From the NCBI GenBank assembly GCA_008360955.1, contig LUCM01006825.1, positions 1-64,000 of the forward strand: a stretch of 64,000 nucleotides of DNA. The letters run 5' to 3'. A model generated the notes under the pieces. It was not told where the DNA came from. It saw nothing but the letters and a program-made list of their open reading frames with translations, and searched no databases. A program made the position numbers and the translations under genes. The DNA is from Fasciolopsis buskii. Taxonomy: Eukaryota; Platyhelminthes; Trematoda; Plagiorchiida; Fasciolidae. Positions 1-12,067 of the stretch are shown piece by piece (the stretch's first letter is position 1; the number at the start of each line of letters is the position of its first letter).

Positions 1-745
1 ATGAAAAAATGATTGAATGTTTCCAAACCAGGGAATATGTTTAATGGTTTATATTTTGCTATATAAAGTGTCGACTACTTTTACAGTTTTGTATTCTTTG
101 GTTTGGAACTAACTATTAATGCTGGTACACGTTGTGGATGAGTAGTCATGCGTGATGCAAATAGATAGAGATCGATTGAGATTGTTCCGCGGCATCGTGA
201 CGCATTTTCACAAGCACTCCGATGAACAAAGGGATCGGGTTCTCGATATTCGCTGCACAGGGTCATGAAATTAATGAAATCGCGCAAGCTAGTAAACTGA
301 ATTTTTGCACACCCGATTGTTTTGAGTGCCCGAATTGCGGAAGTCTACCATTCGTCCAGGTAAATGTTTGCTAGAGTTAAAAACTCGATATCCCAGGGGC
401 TAAAGAGATATAGAGATGCATGAAGATAAATTGCCAGAGGAATACCGGGTCAGTAAATAAAAACCCGATAATATGCGCCGAGGACGTTTGGTTATCCACT
501 TGCAAACTACTGATTAATATATGCTGATATATAACCATAGATATATACAAATATATTTATTAACGTTAATCGATTCCTATCTATTTTTCATCACACATGA
601 CCACTCATCCGCAACGTGTACTAGCATTAATAGTTAGTTCCAACCCAAAAAATACAAAACTGTAAAAGTAGTCGACACTTTATATAGCAAAATATAAACC
701 ATTAAACATATTCCCTGGTTTGGAAACATTCAATCATTTTTTCAT
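1..745. repeat. Inverted-repeat (foldback/MITE-like) element, left end at window edge
   Basis: Bases 1-174 and 571-745 are reverse complements of each other, around a 396-bp middle. Position 1 pairs with 745. The outermost 85 bp match perfectly; further in there are scattered substitutions and a 1-nt indel. No transposase-like frame is visible in the middle, so this fits a non-autonomous foldback or MITE-type element, or simply an inverted duplication. Because position 1 is also the window edge, the left arm may continue outside, so the true end and any target-site duplication cannot be judged. Family not recognised. Confidence 0.8.
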
Positions 746-2064
746 CAACCACGTCTAAGAAGTAATGAGGTGAGGATAGAAAAACTTGCATATGAGATCA
801 GTTGGCTAGAATTCGGTTATCTCAGTGTGCCCTTGCTCGTACTGCTCTGACTGATACCAAGGACTGATTGGAACCACAGGTTACAATGTGCTTTAAACAC
901 TAATAAATAGTAACACAAGGTGTTTTCTGAGTTTCACTTCTGCTTTGATGATCACCTTCCTACCGTTCTTTTCACGAGCAAGTATACACCCAATGAATCA
1001 TTCGCTACCTTTATAATTTGTTGTGTTTTCTATTTTTGTTTACCTATTTTGGAGTTTTATGGCGATTTCAGTAACTGAACAGCTTGAGAATTGATCTTAT
1101 TTGAAATAATTGCATCACATATCATTCACTTTTGTTTGCTGAAGTGTCAACATTCCAGGTGAGGTTCACTTTTCGGATTGCAACGGCGAACTTGTTTACG
1201 TTTCAGGATTTTCGTTTATTTATTTGGGTCCTTAATCAGAGGTCACATTGATTTCATTCTCTACTGAATCTACGGCCTATTTTTTCTGCCGGTTTTTACC
1301 CACTGAGTCTTCATCTGAACTCAGAGCTGAGCAAACAGCCCACAGTTCGGATTCCATTAGCGCAACATCCTGGCCAATTTACCCCAAAGATCTTCGACTA
1401 GATTTGGAGTAGGGGGTCTGAAAGGAAGGACAACTTCAAAAGGTTCCTTTTTTTAAAACGACTGATTTTTGTGCAACTGGTAGTGTGTGCATGAATATTA
1501 AAGATGTAGCTGTTCTCATTATCCTGGAAGTTGACAAAGCACAACGTCATCGTGTGTTTGCATAAGTTTTGCCCTCTGTTTTATCGTCACGTCCTGCCGA
1601 TCTACATAGAAAGACCGTAGACTGCAACTGTTGGATTCAAACTCGGAAACTTTCACAGCAACACTGGCAGAAAGTCTCAGGCCCGATTTGATCAAACTGT
1701 CCCCTTCGTCAGTAAATACGTTTTTTTCAGTTAGCTTGTAATATGACGATTTCTGGCGAGATCGAGCCCATGCCAAATGTTTTATTCATTCGATAAAACT
1801 GAAAGTCGTATATTCTGTTTTGATCACGTGTTTGTTTAATTTCTCAACTGTAAAAATTGTGATGAAGTTGCTGCACAATCTACGTCGCTTTCAACTGTCT
1901 CCTGTGTCCGCATTGACAATCAATGACGCAGAAGAGAACATGCTTTTATACTGAAAATTTGCTTTGTGAGCTGAATAAACTATTAGTAAGCAATATTAAA
2001 CTGAAATTCTTCCCATGTATCCATGGTATCCATTGCTATATCGGCCTTGCATTAATGTAGGTTA
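746..2064. other. Unassigned intron-like or intergenic DNA
   Basis: No convincing coding frame, RNA gene or repeat boundary was seen on either strand. The short open frames here have no recognisable motifs and are interrupted at the rate expected by chance. Confidence 0.5.
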
Positions 2065-2245
2065 GATGGTATCTCTTTTATTCAAGAGCTCACCGAGATT
2101 CGAACTCGGATTGCTGGATTCATATTCCACAGTATTTGCCGCTACACCGTGGAATCTTTGGACATGAGAGTACCGGATACGCGTACCTGACGAGTGGCTA
2201 TAACCGCGAAATCGGACGTGTGCCTCCGAGGTATTATTGTTCACT
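2065..2245 (-). mobile_element. tRNA-derived SINE remnant
   Basis: Read on the minus strand, the stretch has an internal RNA polymerase III promoter of tRNA type. The B box GAGTTCGAATC is at 2097-2107. An A-box-like CGGTGTAGCGG at 2139-2149 is one base away from the tRNA consensus, and the box spacing is tRNA-like. A GC-richer leader lies upstream (about 2154-2235). The 3' side ends in an AATAAAAGAGA-type tail near 2070-2080. A functional tRNA gene is unlikely: the acceptor arm does not pair well and foreign sequence flanks the tRNA part. It is a different family from the SINEs at 17.4 and 18.6 kb. Exact ends are uncertain. Confidence 0.55.
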
Positions 2246-5200
2246 TATTCAGATGTTGCGTTCAAAGACTGCATTTTGCCAGAAAAAAGGACACAAAATG
2301 CGAGTGTGAACGATCTTAATCAATTTTGCAGTTCTGAATATCGTTAAATGAAAATTTTTGTCGCTTACAGATTTCCCTGAGTGTATATATTCATCCAGAC
2401 CAAAGTCACTCGAATGTCAATATTGTTTCGTTTTACGGGTAGGACATGTAAAATGGTAGGGCATTTATTCTCTATCCCCGACACAGAACCTTAGAGCGCC
2501 AAATGGATGACCATAGCAAGTATCTAACCACAAGTGTTCATTCATACTATACCCGGTATTCAACTTTCGGCTAACACAAATGAGAACCTCTAGCTGTCAA
2601 CAAACGCTTCTTTTTCGTGACCAAGGTACCGTTATGATCTCATCAAAATCGGATTCATCATAGCTTTTTATTAGTATATTTATATTATACGTTCCATTAG
2701 ATTCCAGTTCAACCCCACAATCAAAGATGCACTACCGCGAGAAAATCCTACTTTGCTACTCATTCTCAAAACGATTAGTTTGAGACGTATAGCAACGTCA
2801 AAATTTCGATTACAAAATGCCAAACAGAATGAGTTAAAAACAAGTGACATTTTTTTGTTTGTATGCCAGACCATTTTATTTGGACAGCAATTCAGACTAT
2901 TCTAATCCAAGCAATATCTCGTTCATTGATACAAACGTTTTCCCGTGTTGAACGGGACATGTAGCTTAAAAAACGTTTTGGGACATGTCGTTCGAATGTT
3001 GCAATTTCTCGTTCATTCAAAAACTGGAATTTGTGATCGCCACGGTTCCTCGATGAAACGAAAGTCAGCTAACAAAATACCGTTTCTCTTGTTCAACGAA
3101 ATCTATTTGAGGTATTGAGTACCGATTTCTGCCAAAATCTGTTAGGTATCATTTCTCTTTTGAGTTCAAATTTATTTCCATTTCTTAATTATAAAACCTT
3201 AAGCTGAATTTTGGTTAGTTGTTTTTCTTTTTGCATATTTTAGAAAAAAAAGGTTTCTTCTCTTTCACTTTTCTATACGAGACCAAAGTTTTGAAATGCA
3301 AATAGCACTGAATGCAAGGAAAGTCCATGCCTAGTAGTTTGGTGACTTGAGCTAGTTTAAAACCATAGCAAAATCGAGTTATATTTATAAATCTCTGTGC
3401 GATCACACTTGACATTCGCCTTACCATGATGGAATATTCAAAAACTATACATTGTTTTCAAAGGTTTATCTTTTTATCTAACCGGACGGCTTATTCGAAA
3501 GCAAAAATGTTCCGGTTGTGTCCAAAACGTGCGAAGTCAAAAAGCGCATTTGATGATGATATTTTCAAATAATTTTATTATTCTAATAAATAAAATAAGT
3601 AGAAAATGAGGCTCGAAAACGCACAACGAAAAGAGAAGTAAATATTCACTTAATGGATAGGCGGAAGTGGTCTTGTTTTATAGTTAACCAAACAAATTAC
3701 AGACCGGGAACTTGCAATATTTGCTTGGAAACTGGTATCGTCTTTTAGTTGCCTAATAATTTATGATGCATTTTTTGGAGAAAAATTTTTTTTAGCTGTT
3801 CCGCCTGGTTCTTTCGATTCACATTTTGAGCTCCTAACTGCATTTTCGCATTCTATTTTTAGCAATGACTTGGGACTGAATCTTGATTGTCGGGTACACT
3901 TGTCACCCAATGGATGTCTGTTGTTGTTCATTTGCGTTAACCTAAAACCAGGACTTTGCTCGATTCTCTGCTAGGCGAGAACGCGATTGGAACACAGGAT
4001 TCAATTGGATAAACATTTGTCAAACCAAGAATGTAGGCATACAAACACGTACGAGAAACTCATGGGAACGGTAACAGAAGGAAAAGGAACCATTCTAATT
4101 GGGCTTAGTTCCCCAAGGAATTGTCATTGCAGATCGTTTCGATGTTCACTGCAACCGAATATAAAATTTGCAAATAGGGAGAAACAAACTTTTTCATTTC
4201 GTTTATTTATTGACCGAGATGATGGAATTTCTTACTGAAACCTAAATATAAAGATCACTTAATCGCCTTGACTAAGTTGTCATGTCATACTCTGTGCAGT
4301 TGCCCATCATTTCATAATTTTTGAATTTATTCTGCTTAATTATGTCGGCGGTCTTTGCCTGATTCTGATGGAACCGGGAGACATACACGTTCCCGGAAAG
4401 TATTTTTTCCGATTGGAAAATCAACTGGGCTACTAGTGCTAAACTAGGGCTTAGTGATTTTTTCCTATCGAACTGACATTTCAATCTTTATAATAACATG
4501 TGTTGTCCAGCAATCACATTTTCTAGGATTGACAAATTTAGATGAATTTCCTCGAAGTTCACCGTATAAATTAGTACTTTTTCGGGCATAGTAAAACCAA
4601 TGAAATGAACCAAATGGTTTTGCTTCATAGAAGTTTTCTCTTACAAACTAGTTCCTTCTGTTGTGTGACTAGAAGTGCTTTGGATTGGCCTGTCGCACAG
4701 AAGAAAACTGACCCCTTTCGAAGACATGTAAACACTATGCAGCTGAAGGCTACTTTTATTCATTCCGTGTGCGGCTCAATCCGTGGTTGCTTTTCTCTAA
4801 ATTCTTGAGAGTTAGTTAACACAAATAGGTAGTTACGTTCCTTTAAAGCTTCACTTGTCATCGATCCAGTTAACCTTAGTTTCACACTCCTCACACGCTG
4901 CGCACTGGCGGTATCTCACACGTATTCCGTTTATAGTCAGTCATTCACAAGAAATGTGAACACATCTGGACGGCCAGGTCCTGGCAAACATCACATCTAA
5001 TTCCACTTGCTCGAATGCCTCGCGACTGTCGCTACATCGTCGATCACTTTCAATTCCACTGGCACATCCAATTTTTGCAAAGTCTTCAAGGGATTATTAC
5101 TATCCGCAGTATCTCTCATCATTTGATCTACGAAGAATATCGAGGTACACAACACGTGCTTTCATCCTTAGTTTCTTTTTTTCCAGTTGCCTAATGATAA

Positions 5201-8200
5201 GCCAAGTATACAAACTCCTCTATTCCCGTCCACTCTAACCTTTCACTACACGTTCTGCCTTTATTGACTCAGGAAACTGCAATCATTTGTTTGTCCCTGA
5301 AAGGCTAAGCAACGGCATCTTCCAATGCAAGTAGCAGACCAACAGAAAGCCCCAATTAGTAACTTCAGTGTACTTGTCGGTGTATTTTTATGGTTGTCAT
5401 CATTACTTGCATTAATAACTTACCGGATAAGACATATGTCAGTTTATTATTTTCGTGATGATTCCGTTGTCTCCTATATTTCTCTGCAATCAGTGATCTC
5501 ATCACAAAGCGCCGACGCACTGGCCTTCGTGTATTCCAGATCATCCGATTCTTGTTAGAACTCTAATAGATGATTTGGGTATATTTCTATTTCCTTTAAA
5601 CTGGAAACATTGCATCCAATTTACACAGGTCAGTCACTGATAACCATATCCCTCTTAGCTGTCTGTCTTGTGATTGTACCACATCCCCCAATCCTGAAAC
5701 GAAGCTATAAAATCTTGGTCTCAAAACCAATGGGGTTCCTAAGATTCCTTTGTCAGTAAATATTGACAATATTTACGAGGATCACTTGAAAGCGTGTTTG
5801 ACATCCCTTAGTGTATCTGCTTAACAACACTTACTGCTGTGTAATAATTTAACTGTATGTCACCAGCTTCACAAATCATTTTATTCCATCTCATATATTT
5901 ACTCGAAGGAGTAAGTAAATTCGTCCTTTGGTCCAGCTTCTGACTGATCGATCTAATGTTTTAGGCCGCAATATCCAATTCAATTTGTACTCAGCCAACG
6001 TAGGGCCATTTTTATCACGTTTATAATTGTTGCAGTGATGTTTTTCGTACTTGTTCGCGGTAGAAAGTTTGTTTAGAACTTTCGGAAAGTCGAATTTGAG
6101 TGGGATCAACGAAACACAGAAACAATGGTATCCAGTCAAATCCAGGTTCTTTTAACGAAGTCAATTCTAGCATAAGATTTATCCCCAAATACGTTCTTAG
6201 TGACTAACTGACTAGCTGAATTTTGCTACAGCAAGAAATACACATGAAACATCCACTAGTTTTTCTACACCCGAAGCTTTGTTCACAAATCAATTGGAAC
6301 AGACTATGGTAGGGGTTTTTTTCACAATGTACCCATCCTTAATGCTGTCACGTGCCCAAAGCTTTCAAACACTTGTCCCTAAGAGACACTCCGTGTTCTC
6401 TGAAAGACGATAGAATCAAAAACGATGTTTTATCAGGATTGTAACTTCTGCCCAGTTAACATTCAGCTGTTACATTCCTAACGTCCATCACCGGAGATCC
6501 CAATAAGTAACAATCCAAGGGGAACAGTTCGACATGTATTTCATTAGTCTGAAATAACCACGTCGATTGCTATTTGGGACTAACATTCGGCAGGAAGATG
6601 GTGAGAACCACAAATAGGGTGATAAATTTTAAACTTAAAAGAGACTAACGGGAAAAGTTTGGGCGATTCAGACATGGTAGCATTATTTGGTCACTTCAAA
6701 GTGTTACTTGGTAAGAACATCTGAAGTAGCTGCCAAAAGCTAAAAGACCATGTCGGCCGTTAAAATCAAGTTGATAGGCCGTTCACAAAGTCGGCTGACA
6801 GTAGGATACACTGCATTTTCGTTACCATTTACTGCTGACTATATCACCACTAGAAGCCGAGGAAAATGATGCAACAAATAGATGTATAATATATGTATTC
6901 AGAGCTTCCGGTTTTATACCTAAATCTCCCTCTGGGACAGTGCTGCATGCATGTGGATACCATCAGTGTACATTGTGAACGATCAATATGTTTTGATGAG
7001 AATCGCCCTCAGTGAGCACTCAACAAATTCATGTTACGATCATAATATAGAAAGCATCCCGCCACTGCACAGAAAATTTCATTCACATCGTTGGGTGAAA
7101 GGTTAGTTCTGAAGAGCAACATATTGTTAATCCTGACGAACCTTTTTAGTTTAGACTGAAAACTGGAGTGATAACGACCAACTACATTTGTGTACATCTC
7201 GGACTATGCAATACGGTAGTTTTAAAGATTCCGAACCGTAATACGGCTTTTGCTAGTTTGTCATACTGTACGAAATAGTCATGTCATTGGTTATCAAACC
7301 ATGGAAATATTAAACATTAATTTGACTAGGACGCACACCCGCGCAACGATTCGAGGTGATTGCAATCTCTTCCAAGCAGTTTGGGTGACGACCAGCCATT
7401 CATTATTTGAAAACGCCACCAAAGTATTCCAGCTCTTTTCTCTACTTCTACCGTACGTTGCACTGAAGAGTTGAGTCTACTGTCTTCCTACTAGTAAAAC
7501 TGTGGGAAGATAAATGTGTCTGTATTTTTACAATACAAATTTAGAAACAAAAGCTATCCCACTCAAGGACTTCTCACATGGCTCACGATAACCATTTTCG
7601 AAAACGTTCAACAAAGCACCGCTTCTTTTCCGACGATTTTAATTCGATTCGCAGTTAGTTTTTCTGTAGCTTCAACCATTATTTGGAAATCTTGGTGAGC
7701 CAATAGTGCTAACAAATCAGTATTTTAATAGTTTTTGGTAGATGGTATTGTACCTTATCAGTAATATAAAGGCTTAACCGTTTCATCGTCAGAATCTCGA
7801 TGGCTCTGCAGAGCCGCTTACTCGTTGCTGAGCGCATCTTACCTAGCATGCATCGATCCATCGGCTGTTAACAGTCTATAACACAACAATACCCAAATTT
7901 TATTGCGCATATTTATTGCTGGCTTCTGTTTTGTCTATATAAACACTTTCCTGTATACAGATCGGTATCCGTAGTAAATGAATTCTGACTGGGCGCAATG
8001 AACAGTTTAATTTGTCACCGAAATCTTACATCTTTTCCTAAAAAAATAGCAAACTGAGATGCCTGAATCATGATCTTTTTCACTAGGAAAAATTTGTGCA
8101 AATTCATTTTTTCGGTCTGGTGCTGTCTGTGCTCTTTCAAAAGTCTTCCTTTTGGCCTTTATCAGATATCGATCCTGAAGCCATACGTAGTGGTTTTATG

Positions 8201-11200
8201 GCACCAAGTCACAGTTCTGCATGTGCACAGAACATTTGCAACAGTTGTTTGATACATCTTGACAATATTCGCAGATTATGGCGAATGCCTCTAACGTAAT
8301 ACAGATTCAGGCTGCCTAGAATCAGCCGGACAAAAATGCTTTTCATTGATAGTAACTGTACTGAATAAATTAGGTTTGGGAATTTTGAAATATGAATCTT
8401 GCTTTGCAGTATGCACTGCTATTCTGTTTCCACAACTGAGCAGCTGGTACATTAGATATTTATCTAATTAATGGGAATTCTTTTTGCCAAACGGTTCCCC
8501 AGCCCTTAAGTCATTACAGTCCAATGGCCGAACTGTTTGTAGGGCATTTTAACACATTTTTGATGTCCACCGCTTTCCAATCTTGAGTCTGAGACAAGAA
8601 GCAAAGGAAGGGTAAGGAGCACTTTTCCCATTAATTTTACATGACTTTCCACTTTATCTAAGCCTACTGTCATATATCGAACCAGTACATAATGGATAGT
8701 GATAACCTATGAAGATGTCTTGTGTTTGTTCTTTAACAATGTTAAGATAATAAATGAAGTTAAACGAAACGAAACGCTAATTTATTGCGCACCCTTGTCT
8801 TCATCTTTCAGGTATTCCATTCTGTTATTCGAAAGAAAACCTTTCATCAAAAAAAAACCGAAGCATGTACAACAGAATCTGAACCCCGAATTAGCGGTGC
8901 TTGACTTATATGACGTGAATTTATAATGGTACAGAATCTGATAGCAGAGAAGCATTTCTATCAATCAAAAATCAAAATACCCAAAGGATTAGACCGGGTT
9001 GCGTTTCGATGGCCGGGGTGCTTTGTATTGCCGTCTTATTCAACAACTTTGTGTTCTATTTCAGTAAAATTAAAAAAAAGACTGCGATTAAATGCAAACC
9101 TAAAAAACGCTATGAAACCCTAAATCACTTGATAAAATAGATTCTCACTTCAACAAGCCTGGTCATTCCATCACTCGATTTATGACCAACGACTAGCTCA
9201 CATTGTCCGGCCGGTTGCTCGATGCTAACGACCTAACTGCGAAGTACTTCAGAATGTACGGACGCATGAAATTCGTTCGCGGTGCGCAGTTTTTGTCCCC
9301 AGCTTTCGTTTCTTTCCTTCTGCGTGTACCGAAGGTTCGTGCAGGTTGATTTCCCGGCGTGCATGAATGGCTTTCAACTCTTCATCATCTTCTATATGAA
9401 ATTCTCGGTCAGCGTTTCACTAATTCATGCTAATAATACAATCCCAAATGAGCGACGTTTCTAAATAGTATTCTGCGATTTATCGTACAGTAGAAATGGT
9501 TTCATAAAAAAACTTAATCCGGTTTTTCTACAGCAATTTTCCGTCTATTTCACTTTTGCGAACCATGTCATTCTCGGTATCTACTCCCCGGGTTATGTGA
9601 ATTCACGGAAGTCACAATCCAATTTTACAGTTGAATATTAACAGATTCGCTTTTGCAATAAATCAAGTCAGTCTTCAGAATTTTACGCCCGTCCAAAAAG
9701 TATTTTGTTAATATCGTAGCAAAGCATTCGAGAACGAATTCTGATTGTAACCAGAATTCCTCATGTGTGCTTGCCAGACCGATGGGCTGACCATTCGGTC
9801 CGTCTAATATGGTCCTTGTTTTCGGAAAATTCTCCCATGATAGGCTATTTATATGCTGCATCCAGATTCCAAATTTGTTGCCAGATAGGAGCAAGAACCA
9901 AAGAAGATATGAAAAGTATTTGGTACTTGATACATGAAAGAATATCTGGTAATTCCAGGTGGTGGAAAGGCGTTGAATTTTTCCAACAGTTTCACCTGTT
10001 TTGGATAAAACTAGCAAAAAATTAGGCTAAAATGTGAACCACTTTTCTCTGACGTACAAACTAATATTTTCGATATGACGACGGTAGATCAGGTAAAATT
10101 TCTGCAATCTAGATTTATTTTGTTCCGCTTTCTTTCTCTTCCGAGGTCATGATTCTGGTGACGCTTCAAAACGCAGTTTCCTCAGTTGTGTCGTCAAACG
10201 ACTGGATAAGAGATGGACTGTTCATGCAGTAGAAAACCGTAACAAAGGGATATCATTAACGATTTCATATATGCATAATTTTAATTATAAATACCTTTGC
10301 ACTTAAGGTGAACATGTGAACACCTCAGATTCTCGTCCTGCTTCTGAGAAAATGGTGACCAATGAAGGTAATGATGCGCTTGACACCTATGCGTTACAAG
10401 AATTGGATTTATTTCCGTAATTGGTTTATGCTAAATTGTGCAAAACTGGCGCTAGTCGAGGGACCTGACTTGTGATATAACAATATACAAATGTAGCTGA
10501 TTCGATTTGTCCAGAGTTGGTCAACGTTTGCACTTTACGATCCTTTGTATGCCGTGACCGTCTCTTTGGAAATGATATTCCTTCGGATTCGACTAATACA
10601 GGAAGTATAAAGTGGTGCCTAAAATTTACTCATTAAAGTAACCCTGCATGTAAAAATGAAATAGACAGTTGCCGAGGTTCTCGAGATATTACTTGAATTT
10701 CTAAATAAATCTTAAAACTACCTCATCGGTTTGCATTCGGCCACGATTGAAAAGGCTGAACTTCACAGTCGTGACAATCAAATCTTTATCAAAAAGTGGA
10801 AAGCGATTCCTGTCAAACGTGGCCTTAATCCAGTTGTAGCGGTCGAATCGTTAGAACCAGTTAAAATTCGCGTTTAAAGTCACATACTTCAATAAATAAA
10901 GTATCTTAGAAAGTTTTTCTCTATCACTGAACAAGCTGATTCTTCCACTGTTTAAATATTTGCGCTTTTTAAGTGGAAATCACTTGCATTATTCGGAATA
11001 GGTGTGTTCACTAAACGTCAGAGTCACAACAAATGAAGAACCCGCAGTGATAGACCTGGAATGCAGAGCAACATAATTTCCCACAGGAAACCATAACTTG
11101 TCGGAAAATCTATCGATTCACTAATAACTCACAGATGTATGACGTGAGAATGTCAATCGGGGAAGTAATCTAGCATCCAAACCAGAGTTCACAGGCATAA

Positions 11201-12003
11201 AGTACACAATGCTGGCCATTTCGTCATCATCAACTCACCAGAAAACAATCTGTAAAGTCACTCAGAGAATAAGCACAATGTATAGGAGGTCCACTGTCAA
11301 ATAGGATGCCAAATGGCTACTGTACTAGACTCCAGGACTCACTGATATCATAGAGAAAGCGTAACAAGAATGGAAGACAGACATGTTCAGTCCTCTACGC
11401 TGCATTATAAAATTGCACAGACGTTGACATTTTGTTAATATCAAACAAACGGGCAAGATAATGAAGCTGTCTGCTCAATTGCAATTACGTCAGCATGAAA
11501 AAACCGACCATGACACCACGAAACATGCTTGACTATAGCTGGAATATGTAGTTCATAATTTGGTCGGAGCTTATACGATATGGCTAAGTTTAACCAAATC
11601 AAAAAACGAGGGTGAATACAAATGTCCCAACAAAATCAAAGAATATGGAAACCAGTAAAATCGGTGCATACAAGATGCCAAAATATACCTTACGGCTAGT
11701 TTAACATTTCTGAATTTATATGGTCTTGAAAACCGTCACGCAAAGGGGAGTTGGAAATGAATAAAGATATTTTTTTGTAATATATCTTGCCTTTATTCTA
11801 GAAGTTCCACATTTGGAACTGTTTTATTCACAATCATCAGTAATACGACTAGCACGCTAAATGACCACAGTCGTTCCCTGCATAGGTGGTGCGATTGCTG
11901 TAAAATCAAAGATCGAATGCTCTACGCCTTGGTCGAGAATTTTATCCCATTCACTGTCCGACAGTTCTTCGCAAGGCAGCATTTCAACGGTCGTGATCCT
12001 CGT
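2246..12003. other. Unassigned intron-like or intergenic DNA
   Basis: No gene could be assigned in this 9.8 kb. Two places look slightly more protein-like than the rest, but neither could be tied to a family. One is a minus-strand stretch at 4830-5150 with good amino-acid composition across frames. The other is a 130-codon minus-strand open frame at 9625-10017. Both are described as findings rather than as genes. Confidence 0.45.
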
Positions 12004-12067
12004 TCTTTTACTTCTTTTTATTAATAAAATAACAATGTACATCATTTTCAGGAAGCGGACCACGGTT
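12004..12067 (-). mobile_element. SINE 3'-tail fragment
   Basis: On the minus strand this matches the 3' third of the SINE at 18610-18785. The shared core is AATGATGTACATTGTT followed by an A/T-rich ATTAATAAA-type tail and a GAAGTAAAAG-like end. The tRNA-like head with A and B boxes is absent, so the copy is 5'-truncated, as is usual for copies made by target-primed reverse transcription. Open frames that cross it on either strand are incidental. Confidence 0.6.
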
